Positions 37,011 through 46,861 of a stretch of 64,000 bases of DNA are shown here, one piece after another; positions within the stretch are counted from its first letter, which is position 1; every line of letters begins with the position of its first letter. Source of the stretch: Christensenellaceae bacterium. GTDB taxonomy: Bacteria; Bacillota; Clostridia; Christensenellales; UBA1242. Below the pieces are notes generated by a model. It saw only the letters and a program-made list of their open reading frames with translations. It did not search any database and was not told the DNA's origin. A program made the translations under genes and the position numbers. The stretch is from contig JAISKJ010000002.1 of the NCBI GenBank assembly GCA_031260975.1, forward strand, positions 1 through 64,000, given 5' to 3'.

Positions 37011-37925
37011 ATGACAGGAAAATACATAATAATCGAAATGACAAACGGCTCGGGCAAAACTACAGCCATAAACGCTGCAATAAAAAAAGCAAAAGAATAC
37101 GGACATGAGCCTGTCTTTTTAAAAACTCCCAGCGAAAAGAACGCAGCTGCCTGCCGCCATACCCGAAATCCCGATAAAATAGCGCTTGCCAAAATTAACG
37201 CTTTAGACAAAGCTGAAGCTTCAATAAAGGCATACATTTTGACACGCGAAGGTTTTGATGTACTTCAAGACCGAGGACTTATCAGTGCCTTGATGTATAA
37301 CGGCCTTGATGACATACCCTTTGAAGAAACCAAAAGCCTCATAGCGAAAGCCACATTCAAAATTCTTAAAGACCCCCGACATCTTAAAGAGCTGGTTGAC
37401 GAGGTTGCAGACACTCAGACCGAACAGGGGTATCAGCCCAAACAAAAATACAACGGAAAAATCTCTGACCTTCAGGAAGAATTGATAGACCATATAACAA
37501 TACTAAGTGAATGCATAGCAACTGAAGGACTGATTATGCCTGACATGGTCATCATACCACAGACTGATATGAAGCTTGTTGAAAACAACCTCAAAGCCCG
37601 CTTAAAAAACGGTGAAAAGCTTGACGGCTATGAAGAGAGGCATAAAGAGGAAGTGGATATGTTTAAGCAATCCGTTGAGGCATACAAAACCTTTGGCGGA
37701 AAGTTTCACCTTATAAACACTCTGTTTGGAAAAGCACCCGAAGAATACGCTGAGCCTCCCGGCCCCGAATTTTTTGAAAAAACCATACAGCATACTGCCG
37801 GCATGATTATAAAAGACTTGGAAAAAACTACACCCCCAACCGACGAAGAGATTATGGCGGCTTTTGAAAAAGCTACACCTCTCACCGCTGAACAGAATGC
37901 GGAAAACCTCACCCCAGAAGCCTGA
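37011..37925 (+). CDS. Thymidylate kinase-like protein
   Basis: 304 residues. P-loop EMTNGSGKTTA at 9-19, the DR motif in LQDRGLISALMYNG (Asp-Arg of dTMP kinase-like enzymes), and helical lid. About 90 residues longer than Tmk, with an acidic Pro/Thr-rich C-terminal tail (TPPTDEEIMAAFEKATPLTAEQ). Probable deoxynucleotide kinase, substrate uncertain. AGAGGTAAATT precedes ATG 37011. Single gene with terminator at 37941; divergent from the radical SAM gene. Confidence 0.72.
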   Translation: MTGKYIIIEMTNGSGKTTAINAAIKKAKEYGHEPVFLKTPSEKNAAACRHTRNPDKIALAKINALDKAEASIKAYILTREGFDVLQDRGLISALMYNGLDDIPFEETKSLIAKATFKILKDPRHLKELVDEVADTQTEQGYQPKQKYNGKISDLQEELIDHITILSECIATEGLIMPDMVIIPQTDMKLVENNLKARLKNGEKLDGYEERHKEEVDMFKQSVEAYKTFGGKFHLINTLFGKAPEEYAEPPGPEFFEKTIQHTAGMIIKDLEKTTPPTDEEIMAAFEKATPLTAEQNAENLTPEA

Positions 37926-37940
37926 TTTACAAAAACAAAA

Positions 37941-37971
37941 ACCCCGCAGCGTTTACTGCGGTTTTTTATTT
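37941..37971 (+). terminator. Terminator after the kinase-like gene
   Basis: ACCCCGCAG, loop, CTGCGGTTTTTTA. Confidence 0.8.
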
Positions 37972-38144
37972 TCAGCAAAACTTAATAAGTACAACCGGAA
38001 AATATTCGCTGAAACCTTATTGTCACTGCAATAATTCATTAATTATTATAATATAAAGTGATGGTTAGCAGCCCTCTTTTCTTTATTTTTCTTTTGTAGT
38101 TTTTTTTGATTGTGATATACTAATATCAAAATTTGGAGGATTTT

Positions 38145-40367
38145 ATGATTTGGGAAGAATTTAAGGGCACAAAATGGAAAAAAGAGATTGACGTTGAGGA
38201 TTTTATTATAAACAATTACACCCCCTATGACGGCGATGAGACCTTTTTATGCGGACCCACAGCACGCACAAAAAAGCTTTTTGAAAAAGTTGAAAAGCTG
38301 CTTGCGCGTGAACACCAAAAGGGCGGCGTTCTGAATGTGGATACATCCGTTGCCACAGGCATAAATGCTTATAACCCCGGCTACATTGACAAGACGCTTG
38401 ACATTATCGTGGGGCTTCAGACTGATGCCCCGCTTAAGCGCGGAATAAACCCATTCGGAGGCCTCAGAACATGCGAGCAATCATGCCACGAATACGGTTA
38501 TCACCTCCCAAACCTTATAAAGGAACAATTCAAATACCGCACCACCCACAACAGCGGAGTTTTCAGAGCATATACCGATGAAATGCGAAAAGCCCGTCAC
38601 TGCGGAATTTTAACAGGGCTGCCCGATGCCTATGGGCGCGGTCGTCTTATCGGAGACTATCGGCGTGTGGCACTTTATGGAATGGATTATCTGATTGCTC
38701 AAAAGAAGGTTGACAAAAACATATTTGGCAAAAGCACTATGACTGAAGAAAGCATACATAATATTGAGGACCTATATCTTCAGATTGACGCCATGGAAGA
38801 CCTCAAAAAAATGGCGCTAAGCTATGGCATAGATATCTCTAAACCGGCAGAAAGTGCCAAAGACGCCATTCAGTGGCTTTATTTCGGATACCTTGGCAGC
38901 GTAAAAGAACAAAACGGAGCCGCCAACAGCATAGGCCGAATATCCGCCTTTATAGATATTTATATCGAGCGTGACCTCAAAAAAGGAATACTTGCCGAAG
39001 AAGCCGTTCAGGAGCTCATTGACGACTTTATAATAAAACTGCGGCTTGTAAGACACCTGCGCACAAGTGATTATAATGCACTGTTTGCCGGCGACCCCAC
39101 ATGGGTAACATTAAGCGAAACAGGTTTATCAAGCGACGGACGGCATATGGTTACCAAAACCGCATTTAGGGTGCTTAACACACTATATAGTCTGGGTCCG
39201 TCGTCAGAGCCCAATATCACCATTTTGTGGTCAGACCAGCTCCCGCTACCCTATAAACAATTCTGTGCAAAGGTGTCTATTGACACTGACTCCATTCAAT
39301 ATGAAAACGACGACATGATGCGCCCAATATTCGGTTGCGACTACGCCATTTCTTGCTGCGTTTCCGCAATGAAAGAAGGCAAACAAATGCAATACTTCGG
39401 AGCTCGCTGCAACCTGCCAAAGCTGTTGCTTATGGCCTTAAACGGAGGAAAGGACGAAATCAAGGGCGAGCAGATAGGCCCTGCCGGAAAGGTCTTTGAA
39501 GCGGGTATTTTGGATTATAACAAAGTATATAAGGCCTATAAAGAATATAGCAAGTGGCTGTCGGATCTTTATGTAAACACTATGAACGTAATTCATTATA
39601 TGCACGACAAATACGCCTACGAAAGCCTGACAATGGGACTGCATGACACCGATGTCACGCGTCTTATGGCATTTGGAATAAGCGGCCTGAGCGTGCTTGC
39701 CGACAGTTTCAGCGCAATAAAGTATGCTAAGGTCACCGCCATAAAAGATGAGCGCGGAATAATAACCGATTTCAGCATTGACGGAGACTTCCCTAAATTT
39801 GGTAACGACGACGATAGAGTTGACAGCATAGCTCAAGGAATAACCGAGGATTTTTATAATAACCTTATTAAAACCCCATGTTACCGAAATGCTGTTCACA
39901 CTCTCAGCATCCTCACCATAACAAGCAATGTGGTATATGGTGCCCATACGGGAGCAACACCCGACGGCCGAAAAAAGGGCGAGCCATTTGCCCCCGGAGC
40001 CAACCCCATGCACGGGCGTGACAAAAGCGGAGCACTAGCAAGCCTTAACTCTGTTGCCAAAATAAACTATGACTATTGCCGTGACGGAATATCCAATACC
40101 TTTTCGGTTGTGCCCTACACCTTAGGACAAACGACGCAGCAGCAAAAAAACACTCTTGTAGAGCTGATTGATGGTTATTTTAAGCAAAAAGGACACCAAC
40201 TTAATGTAAATGTGCTCAACCGCGAAATGCTGATAGAAGCAATGAATGACCCCAAAAAATATCCCAACCTCACCGTTAGAGTAAGCGGCTATGCCGTAAA
40301 CTTTAACAAACTTACAAAACAACAGCAGGAAGAAGTAATCAACCGAACCTTCCACGAAAAAATTTAA
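38145..40367 (+). CDS. pflB: Pyruvate formate-lyase
   Basis: 740 residues from ATG 38145 (TTGGAGGATTTT). Glycyl-radical enzyme: catalytic Cys404-Cys405 in ISCCVSAMK and radical Gly715 in RVSGYAV, the standard PflB pair. Converts pyruvate and CoA to acetyl-CoA and formate without oxygen. Active only after radical installation by the activase encoded 17 bp downstream. A minus-10-like TATACT is 30 bp upstream. Marks the host as an anaerobe. Confidence 0.95.
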   Translation: MIWEEFKGTKWKKEIDVEDFIINNYTPYDGDETFLCGPTARTKKLFEKVEKLLAREHQKGGVLNVDTSVATGINAYNPGYIDKTLDIIVGLQTDAPLKRGINPFGGLRTCEQSCHEYGYHLPNLIKEQFKYRTTHNSGVFRAYTDEMRKARHCGILTGLPDAYGRGRLIGDYRRVALYGMDYLIAQKKVDKNIFGKSTMTEESIHNIEDLYLQIDAMEDLKKMALSYGIDISKPAESAKDAIQWLYFGYLGSVKEQNGAANSIGRISAFIDIYIERDLKKGILAEEAVQELIDDFIIKLRLVRHLRTSDYNALFAGDPTWVTLSETGLSSDGRHMVTKTAFRVLNTLYSLGPSSEPNITILWSDQLPLPYKQFCAKVSIDTDSIQYENDDMMRPIFGCDYAISCCVSAMKEGKQMQYFGARCNLPKLLLMALNGGKDEIKGEQIGPAGKVFEAGILDYNKVYKAYKEYSKWLSDLYVNTMNVIHYMHDKYAYESLTMGLHDTDVTRLMAFGISGLSVLADSFSAIKYAKVTAIKDERGIITDFSIDGDFPKFGNDDDRVDSIAQGITEDFYNNLIKTPCYRNAVHTLSILTITSNVVYGAHTGATPDGRKKGEPFAPGANPMHGRDKSGALASLNSVAKINYDYCRDGISNTFSVVPYTLGQTTQQQKNTLVELIDGYFKQKGHQLNVNVLNREMLIEAMNDPKKYPNLTVRVSGYAVNFNKLTKQQQEEVINRTFHEKI

Positions 40368-40384
40368 TACCCTTAAGGAGTACT

Positions 40385-41107
40385 ATGAAAGGCTACGTCA
40401 ATTCAATAGAAAGTCTTGCCACCTTTGACGGCGAAGGCATAAGATACGCAATATTTTTGCAGGGCTGCAATATGAGATGCCATTTTTGCCATAACCCCGA
40501 AACCTGGTGCGGGTCGCACGTATATGACCAATATACCCCCAAAGAACTGCTTAACAAAATATTACGGTATAAAAACTATTTCGGAAAGTCGGGCGGTGTA
40601 ACCTTTAGCGGAGGTGAGCCGCTGCTGCAGGCAAGATTTTTGGCAGAGCTTAGCAAAATGCTTAAGCAGCATGACATAAACATAGTCCTTGACACCTGCG
40701 GAAGTGTTTTTAATGATGATGTTAAAAAAGTAATAAAGCTTTGTGACCTTGTCATACTTGACCTTAAATACCCCACCGAAAAAGAATATCACAGCTACAC
40801 AAGGGGTTCGCTTAAAAGAACTTTGGAGTTTTTAGACTATCTTGAAACCAAAAAAAAAGATACCTGGATACGAACAGTTATCGTCCCCGGCATAAGCGAC
40901 AGCACAAAATATCTGGAAAAATATCTAAACCTCATAAAGCCCTACTCTTGCATAACCAAATATGAGCTGCTGGGGTTTCACACCATGGGCTTTGCCAAAT
41001 ATCAAAATCTGGGCATAACAAACCCTCTTGAAAGCACACCCGCCCTAAATCCCGACAAGCTCATCAAACTTCAGAACTATGTCAACAGCAAATTAAAAAA
41101 TGAATAG
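40385..41107 (+). CDS. pflA: Pyruvate formate-lyase activating enzyme
   Basis: 240 residues. Radical SAM motif CNMRCHFC at residues 29-36 (CxxxCxxC), GGEPLLQ SAM-binding, and LDTCGSVF. Generates the glycyl radical on PflB. TAAGGAG precedes ATG 40385. Cotranscribed with pflB; ends in TAG before a strong terminator. Confidence 0.95.
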   Translation: MKGYVNSIESLATFDGEGIRYAIFLQGCNMRCHFCHNPETWCGSHVYDQYTPKELLNKILRYKNYFGKSGGVTFSGGEPLLQARFLAELSKMLKQHDINIVLDTCGSVFNDDVKKVIKLCDLVILDLKYPTEKEYHSYTRGSLKRTLEFLDYLETKKKDTWIRTVIVPGISDSTKYLEKYLNLIKPYSCITKYELLGFHTMGFAKYQNLGITNPLESTPALNPDKLIKLQNYVNSKLKNE

Positions 41108-41128
41108 ATTTCCTTGCAGGAGATTTTA

Positions 41129-41154
41129 AAAGGGGCACACGCCCCTTTTTTTCT
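41129..41154. terminator. Terminator between pflA and degV
   Basis: AAAAGGGGC, loop ACAC, GCCCCTTTTTTT. Serves pflA; A4 on the far side could help the convergent degV gene. Confidence 0.85.
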
Positions 41155-41160
41155 ATTGTT

Positions 41161-42024
41161 TTATCTGTTTCCAAAAAAGAATACCGCCAAAGTTCCCGGC
41201 CCTGCATGAGCTCCGATAACAAGACCCATGTCATTTATTTCAAAATCTTCAACTGTAATTTTTTCGCTTATTGCCTTTTGAAGCGTCAGCGCATCATTAA
41301 TACTTTCGGCATGCGAAATATAAATAGTCTGCTCTTCAGGGTTAACAATCTTTTTCTGAACCATATTTGCAATCGCTTTCAACGCAAGGTTACGCCCCAG
41401 AGCCTTGCCATACGGAGTAAGTTTGCACAAAGTATCAAAATGCATAAGCGGCTTTATGTGAAGCATGCTTCCTATAATAGCAGTAGATTTCTTCAGCCTT
41501 CCACCTCTGTAAAGATAAGCAAGATTATCAACCGTAAACAAATGTACCGCTTTCATTTTGTTTTCATCAACCCATTTTGCTACGGCGTCAATAGTTTTGC
41601 CGCTTGCTTTTTGTTTTGCCGCTTCAATCACAATCATACCCTGCCCCATAGCAGCGCAGCAACTGTCAATTACAACAACTTTACGTTCTTTATACTTTTT
41701 ATTAACCTCTTCAGCCGTGTTACTTGCATTTTCAAAACTTGAGCTCAAAGTTGATGCAAACGCAATATATAAAATATCCTCGCCGCTGCCAAGAACTTTT
41801 TCAAATGCATCCGACAAATCGGCACTGTTGACCGCATTTGTCGAAACCGTCTCTTTTTCTTTCATTTTCTTATATACAGTTTTTATAAACTCTTCTGTTT
41901 CGTCCTGACCTACAAATTCCTCACCGTTTATGACATATCCCATACTCATAATGGTAATATCATGCTTTTCTGCCTGTTCCTTAGAAAGGCTTGCTCCCGA
42001 ATCCGTAAAAATTTTAAATGACAT
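41161..42024 (-). CDS. DegV family fatty acid-binding protein
   Basis: 287 residues. KIFTDSGASLSKEQAEKHDI start, VSTNAVNSADLSDAFEKV and IAFASTLSSSFENASNTAEE blocks (the TS-x-P and SSxLS regions that bind fatty acid), then YRGGRLKKSTAIIGSMLHIKPL. Family members present fatty acids to FakA for phosphorylation. AAGGAGAAAG precedes ATG 42024. No FakA gene in the window. Confidence 0.9.
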   Translation of the reverse strand: MSFKIFTDSGASLSKEQAEKHDITIMSMGYVINGEEFVGQDETEEFIKTVYKKMKEKETVSTNAVNSADLSDAFEKVLGSGEDILYIAFASTLSSSFENASNTAEEVNKKYKERKVVVIDSCCAAMGQGMIVIEAAKQKASGKTIDAVAKWVDENKMKAVHLFTVDNLAYLYRGGRLKKSTAIIGSMLHIKPLMHFDTLCKLTPYGKALGRNLALKAIANMVQKKIVNPEEQTIYISHAESINDALTLQKAISEKITVEDFEINDMGLVIGAHAGPGTLAVFFFGNR

Positions 42025-42331
42025 TTTCTTTCTCCTTAAAATTGTTTAGTAATCGCATCGCAATTACTTATGCCACAACTTTAGCAGTTTATGACACAAA
42101 ATCCAAATAAAAATATGCTGCCAGCGCTATACACTTTTTAATACTTGAGTAGAACCATACTGCACATTAATAGAGCCATAGAAATACACTCTACTCACAG
42201 TAGAATATGTGCCAAATAAAGGCAGAAATTGCTCAAATCTCAACCCTTTTATTTTGCTTTTGTAATTTATTGACATGTGTTATAATATACACAATCTGAA
42301 AAAAATAAACAATAAAAAGGGGGAATGCCTT

Positions 42332-43096
42332 ATGAGCGATAAGAAACCCAACATTCATGCCGGTCATCGCAAGCGTCTGCGCGAACTAGCCAAAGTCGCA
42401 GGTCTTGAGACATTGCCTCCGCACCAAATACTTGAGCTGTTTCTTTCTTTTGTAATTCCACACAAAGATGTAAATCCTCTGGCTCACAAATTGATTGAAG
42501 AGTTTGGCTCACTTCATGCAGTGTTTGAGGCCCAACCCGAAAGACTTATGGAGGTAGACGGCATCGGCGAAGTCGCAGCATTATTTCTGTCTTTATGTTC
42601 ACAAATACCTCTTGTTTATCAAAAGAACAAAATTGAAAACAAAATATTACTCACCAGCCCCAGCGCTGTAATCAGGTATCTCAAAAGTACAATTCCTGTT
42701 GTGGGAAACGAAAAGTTTTATCTTACTTATATTGACAACAAAAACGAGCTGATCAAAACCGAAAGCTTCGGAGCAGGCTCGGTTGACAACATCCAGCTAA
42801 ATATCAAAGAGCTGGTGACTAAGGTGCTGAAACATAAAATCGGCGGCGTGATTATGTGTCACACTCATCCGCATGGGAATGCAAATCCATCAGGTGAAGA
42901 TATACAATTTACCAGACAGTTCTTTATGGGTCTCAGTTCCATCGGAGTACCGCTTTTAGATCACATAATTCTGTCTGCAAAAGACAGTTTTAGTTTTTTA
43001 AATAACGGATACATTGACGAGTTTAAAGGAATGTTTAAAAATATGCTGTACCATAGCGTGCAGTTGAAAAATATTATAAAATTCAATAAAGACTAA
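42332..43096 (+). CDS. radC: RadC-family JAB domain protein
   Basis: 254 residues from ATG 42332 (AAGGGGGAATG). N-terminal helix-hairpin-helix (MEVDGIGEVAALFL), then a JAMM metal site HTHPHGNANPSGED with His, His, Ser and Asp. RadC proteins are linked to DNA processing and competence; the precise reaction is not established. Length is slightly greater than usual (about 230). Convergent with 43105. Confidence 0.9.
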   Translation: MSDKKPNIHAGHRKRLRELAKVAGLETLPPHQILELFLSFVIPHKDVNPLAHKLIEEFGSLHAVFEAQPERLMEVDGIGEVAALFLSLCSQIPLVYQKNKIENKILLTSPSAVIRYLKSTIPVVGNEKFYLTYIDNKNELIKTESFGAGSVDNIQLNIKELVTKVLKHKIGGVIMCHTHPHGNANPSGEDIQFTRQFFMGLSSIGVPLLDHIILSAKDSFSFLNNGYIDEFKGMFKNMLYHSVQLKNIIKFNKD

Positions 43097-43104
43097 AAAT
43101 AAAA

Positions 43105-43950
43105 TTATTTTTCAAAATCAATTCCATATTTTTCTTTAAGCTTTTCCTTTGCCCACATATCCCGCTCGGCTTTTTCGCGGGCTTCTTTCCACGCGGGGGG
43201 CTCATCGCTTCTAAAAGTTTCACGGGCAGCGTCAAATTTCTGCAGGATTTCGCGGGTCGCCGCCAAAATTTTTATATCCTCAAAAGCATCCCACCATGCA
43301 CCCTTGCCCCTGACAAAAGCATGCAGGCTGAGTGAATGGTCTCTGAGGGACTTATACGCTTCATATTTCATATCAACGCCGTCACTGATTCTTCCGCCTG
43401 ATGAGACACCGTTCGGGCTGCTTGTTCCTACAATATGTGCAGGACTTGGCGCCGTAGGCGTTCTTGTTGGTGATACTGAGCTTCCGCCTACACCCGCTCC
43501 CATGCTGGGTGAGCTTATAGAATGCCCTGACACAGGGCTTGTCATTCTGGTTCGAGTACTCTTTCGTTTAAGAGCGCCCAAAACACTTATCGCAGCACCC
43601 CCGGCCAGCCTTCCACCCGACTTTGCCAGACTAAAATTTTCTGCTCCCTTAGTCAAATCTTTAAGAGGATTAGGGGTGTTTTTCTTCATTTCCTCATAAA
43701 AATCATAGCCATTATTTTTTTCCTTATCTTTGAGCTTTTTCAGTTCCTTTTCAAATTCTTCTTGCTTCTTTTTTTCTATGGCGTCTTTATCAGAACGTGA
43801 CCAGATATTATCGTCACCGTCAGGTACCCTTTTTGCATTTTTGTGCTGCTCATTTTGATGATTTTGGCGCGCTTTTATAATCAGCGTAAATATTAACCCA
43901 AGCAACACAAGGGCTCCAAATACTATCAAAATTATCCACTGAACTTCCAT
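43105..43950 (-). CDS. Membrane-anchored protein with low-complexity Ser/Thr/Pro region
   Basis: 281 residues. One N-terminal membrane segment (VQWIILIVFGALVLLGLIFTLII, residues 3-25), a charged helical stretch, a Ser/Thr/Pro/Gly-rich linker (SSVSPTRTPTAPSPA) and a helical, charged C-terminus. Family not recognised. AAGAGGTTTTT precedes ATG 43950; minus-strand TGTTCA-17-TATAAT (43970-43998) is its likely promoter. A lone TATTGACA-like block at 44097-44102 beside interrupted Gs may be a decayed poly-G promoter. Confidence 0.6.
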   Translation of the reverse strand: MEVQWIILIVFGALVLLGLIFTLIIKARQNHQNEQHKNAKRVPDGDDNIWSRSDKDAIEKKKQEEFEKELKKLKDKEKNNGYDFYEEMKKNTPNPLKDLTKGAENFSLAKSGGRLAGGAAISVLGALKRKSTRTRMTSPVSGHSISSPSMGAGVGGSSVSPTRTPTAPSPAHIVGTSSPNGVSSGGRISDGVDMKYEAYKSLRDHSLSLHAFVRGKGAWWDAFEDIKILAATREILQKFDAARETFRSDEPPAWKEAREKAERDMWAKEKLKEKYGIDFEK

Positions 43951-44114
43951 AAAAACCTCTTATGTTTTTATTATATCACACTCTAACAGCATTGAACAGC
44001 ACTTTATTATTATACCAATTCATTATACTTCTTTTAAAAGTGGCAACAATATTTTTTGATACAAATAAAAAAACTGAGAAAGCTATCCCTCCCCTATGTC
44101 AATACCTTTTTCAA

Positions 44115-44140
44115 AAAAAACAAGACCGCCCGCAGACGGT
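44115..44140 (-). terminator. Terminator after the acyltransferase gene
   Basis: Minus strand: ACCGTC, loop, GGCGGT, then CTTGTTTTTTTT; one G-U pair. It lies just past the stop at 44147, closing the MarR-GT-acyltransferase operon. Confidence 0.7.
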
Positions 44141-44146
44141 ATAAAT

Positions 44147-44953
44147 TTATTTATTCTCCAAAAAATTTTCCGGCCTTGAACCATTACTATACTCCAGCTT
44201 TTTGCCGTAGACTTCTTCATATTTAGCTACATAAGCGCCATAGGCTGCATCCTTCATCTTCTTTATACGCGCTTTGCGCTCAAGCGCATCATCAGGATAA
44301 ATCGGCTGCATTATATGCACAGTAGCTTTCTTGGGGTTTTTACCCCTGCCCCATTCAATAAACGCAGGAACAACCGGCACACCGCTTTTTACGGCATAGT
44401 GATAAGCCCCCTTTTTGTGAGGTCTGGGCTTTTGGTATCTGTGCCAAAGAGCCTCCTCAGGATAAAACAATACATAGCAGTTTTTTTTAAGATAAAAATC
44501 TATCGCAACTCCAAGATTGTGCATAGCATGAATATCTGCGCTGAAAGGCAAAAGTCCTCCTGACCTCAAAGCATGCCCAAACCAGCCCTTGCGGTTGTTA
44601 AATTCACCGGCTGTTATATATAGCTTATGCCCCGCCACGGCTTGCCTTATCATACAGTTGTCAAGGTCGTGCACGTGATTACTCAAAATTATGGCGGACT
44701 TCAGTCCCTTGAGATTTTTCCTGCCCTTTATTTTAAGCCCGAAACCAAAAAAATTAATAACATAGCCCGCCGTAATTACAAGCCCGCGCCAAAAACTGCA
44801 ACTTAAAAAATTCAGCGGCCCACGTCTTATAAACTTATGCCCTGCCTTAACTTTTTTAATTTTATTTTCGGGAGTAGGAACAACGCGAACATCAAATTCG
44901 CCTGCCCGCTCGCGCTCTTCTATAGCTCTAAAAAGTTCCTCTTTTGTCACCAA
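44147..44953 (-). CDS. 1-acyl-sn-glycerol-3-phosphate acyltransferase-like
   Basis: 268 residues. PlsC motif HX4D in SNHVHDLDN (His94-Asp99 region) and block FYPEEALW. Lipid acylation at the inner membrane leaflet. The start is a TTG at 44953 or GTG at 44950, preceded by GGCGGGG. Third gene of an operon with the MarR regulator (46253-46654) and the glycosyltransferase 15 bp upstream, suggesting glycolipid or envelope-lipid synthesis controlled by that regulator. Confidence 0.82.
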   Translation of the reverse strand: MVTKEELFRAIEERERAGEFDVRVVPTPENKIKKVKAGHKFIRRGPLNFLSCSFWRGLVITAGYVINFFGFGLKIKGRKNLKGLKSAIILSNHVHDLDNCMIRQAVAGHKLYITAGEFNNRKGWFGHALRSGGLLPFSADIHAMHNLGVAIDFYLKKNCYVLFYPEEALWHRYQKPRPHKKGAYHYAVKSGVPVVPAFIEWGRGKNPKKATVHIMQPIYPDDALERKARIKKMKDAAYGAYVAKYEEVYGKKLEYSNGSRPENFLENK

Positions 44954-44967
44954 TCATCCCCGCCTAC

Positions 44968-46239
44968 TTATACACTAAACGGCACTCTTTCAACGACTTC
45001 CCACGAACATTCTTTTGAAAGCTTTGCCTTGAAATAAATAAGAATATATTCCGATATATAAAATGGATTGAAAAACAGCACACATACTTTTGACCAAAAC
45101 GATATTTTATAACTTTTGCCCGCCACAATCATTTGATAAAGCGTGTATAGCACAAGCAACACATAAGTAAATAACAGAGAAATTCCACCGTACATAAACG
45201 CTAAAAAGCACAGATTATTTTGCAAAATTAAAAGCACAATTCCCGACACCAGCTGAACGGCAATCCCAAGAATGGCACCCACCGCAAAAAGCAGCAGCGG
45301 AAGTATTCCATATAAAAAGTCAAAGTTTTGAAATTTTATTTCTTCTCCGTCAAAGGTCTGCTCTTTTATTTTTCCCTTATAAATCTTTTGGCATTGCGTA
45401 AACCCTTTAAGCCACCTAATTCTTCGCTTGCTGGCCTCTTTGTGAGTAACGGCTTCCTCAGTATATACCGCTGCGTGTTCATAATAAGTTGTTTTAATGT
45501 CCCTTATCATACACTCACACATAAGCTCATAATCCTCAGTAAGTGTGCGGCACGGAAAGCCCCCGATTGCTTTAAGCACTTCTGCCTTTACCATAAGTCC
45601 GGTGCCCGTCATATTACACGCTATGTTGTGACTACTTCTATATTTATTGCCCATATCATCAACGCCAATCCAGACAAGGCCTGCGCAGTTGCAAAACAGC
45701 GACCTGGATTTTTTGTTTGTGCTCTCAAAGTTCTTAACCTTCTTTTTAAACACAATAACTCCGGCCTCCATCATCATAGCATTGTTGGCTTCTTCTACAA
45801 AATTATTCTTAACTATATTGTCAGCATCCACCAAAACATACGAAGCATACTCCCTTTTTTCTTCAAAAAAGTGCTTAACCGCATTGTCAAGAGCCTCCCC
45901 CTTGCTTTTGGTATTTTGAGCCACATAAAGCTCTACGCTTGGATATTTAGTCTTTACCACATCTATGGTTGTGTCGTCAAACTTTGATACTACCACAACA
46001 ATTTCATAAAGCTGTCTGTCATAGGTCTGATTAAGCAGCCCGTCAAGAGTATGTATTATCCCCACGGGCTCGTTGCGTGCCGCAATAAGGATGCAAAGCT
46101 TGTTCTTGACAGGATTATTCAATTTTTTTGTTTTTTGAAACGCCCAGAAAAAATAGGTTATACGGGGAATATAACAAAGCAGTGCCACCACTGTTATGAT
46201 TATATAAACCAAAAATGCTATTTTGAGCGTTGATACCAT
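44968..46239 (-). CDS. Family 2 glycosyltransferase
   Basis: 423 residues. An N-terminal membrane segment (5-27), then a GT2 domain: CILIAARNEPVGIIHTLD, the DXD-like DAD in VLVDADNIV, EDYEL (TEDYELMCE) and a QRRIRWLKG-like acceptor motif (ASKRRIRWLKGFTQ), the QxxRW variant of processive synthases. Four C-terminal membrane segments. Likely makes a membrane polysaccharide or glycolipid. GAGGAAAGTGAT precedes ATG 46239. Operon with MarR upstream and acyltransferase downstream. Confidence 0.85.
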   Translation of the reverse strand: MVSTLKIAFLVYIIITVVALLCYIPRITYFFWAFQKTKKLNNPVKNKLCILIAARNEPVGIIHTLDGLLNQTYDRQLYEIVVVVSKFDDTTIDVVKTKYPSVELYVAQNTKSKGEALDNAVKHFFEEKREYASYVLVDADNIVKNNFVEEANNAMMMEAGVIVFKKKVKNFESTNKKSRSLFCNCAGLVWIGVDDMGNKYRSSHNIACNMTGTGLMVKAEVLKAIGGFPCRTLTEDYELMCECMIRDIKTTYYEHAAVYTEEAVTHKEASKRRIRWLKGFTQCQKIYKGKIKEQTFDGEEIKFQNFDFLYGILPLLLFAVGAILGIAVQLVSGIVLLILQNNLCFLAFMYGGISLLFTYVLLVLYTLYQMIVAGKSYKISFWSKVCVLFFNPFYISEYILIYFKAKLSKECSWEVVERVPFSV

Positions 46240-46252
46240 ATCACTTTCCTCT

Positions 46253-46654
46253 TTAGGCTATTTTTTTATAAATCTTCTGAAGCTGCATAAGCTCAATGGG
46301 GTTAAGCTTGCTGAATATCTTTCTGCGTGTGGCGCCAAGCGTTGCCATAAGCGTACGTCCCAGCTTTTTGCCCGATTTGGTAAGAGTTACTATTGATACC
46401 CTAGCACTCTTTGCTACAATTGCCACCAAGCTTTGGTCGCTGAGTTTTTTGAGCACTCTAGTGGTGATGGCTCCATCATTTTCAACTGCTTCATTAAGCT
46501 GTTTTATAGTCATTCCGTCATTTTGCATAAGTGCAATCAGATAGTTGCCGTGCTGTGAAGAGATATTATACGGCTCCAATTTCTGATTCATCTCCTTATA
46601 CACCATCTTTGAATACTTTCTGAATGTCATATAAACCGCGTCCATCTTTAACAT
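46253..46654 (-). CDS. MarR-family transcriptional regulator
   Basis: 133 residues from ATG 46654 (GGAGGTTTC 7 nt upstream). Winged helix: MTIKQLNEAVENDGAITTRVLKKL (helix-turn-helix) and a wing with VAIVAKSARVSIVTLTKSGKKL. Likely a repressor of its own operon: three near-identical half-sites or palindromes overlap its promoter (46703-46748). A lipid-linked ligand would fit the acyltransferase and glycosyltransferase partners, but that is a guess. Confidence 0.88.
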   Translation of the reverse strand: MLKMDAVYMTFRKYSKMVYKEMNQKLEPYNISSQHGNYLIALMQNDGMTIKQLNEAVENDGAITTRVLKKLSDQSLVAIVAKSARVSIVTLTKSGKKLGRTLMATLGATRRKIFSKLNPIELMQLQKIYKKIA

Positions 46655-46702
46655 AATAGAAACCTCCAAAATTAAAGTTCTGGTCAACATTTCACTATTT
46701 CA

Positions 46703-46748
46703 TTGACCAAGTCAATAAAACTATACCATATAAGTTTGCCCAAGTCAA
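46703..46748 (-). promoter_or_regulatory. MarR operon promoter with two operators
   Basis: Minus strand: -35 TTGACT (46743-46748), 17-bp spacer, -10 TATAGT (46720-46725). Operator 1 (46736-46748, TTGCCCAAGTCAA on +) covers the -35; operator 2 (46703-46715, TTGACCAAGTCAA on +) covers the start region. A half-site TGGTCAAC lies at 46681. Typical autorepression layout. Confidence 0.75.
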
Positions 46749-46861
46749 ATAAAAAGTAAAAGAAAAATAAACAGGCCCCAACCTTTGCAGCCGAATAAAA
46801 AAATTCTGTTGAATAATTTAGTCTAAAAAATATCATAATTGGTTTATTAAGGAGAATTTAT

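Noticed and set aside
44080..44102. TATTGACA next to an interrupted G-rich stretch as a fifth poly-G promoter
   Set aside because: The G run is broken (GGGGAGGG) and no -10 box lies at 16-19 bp; the next gene has its own TGTTCA-17-TATAAT. At most a decayed copy.
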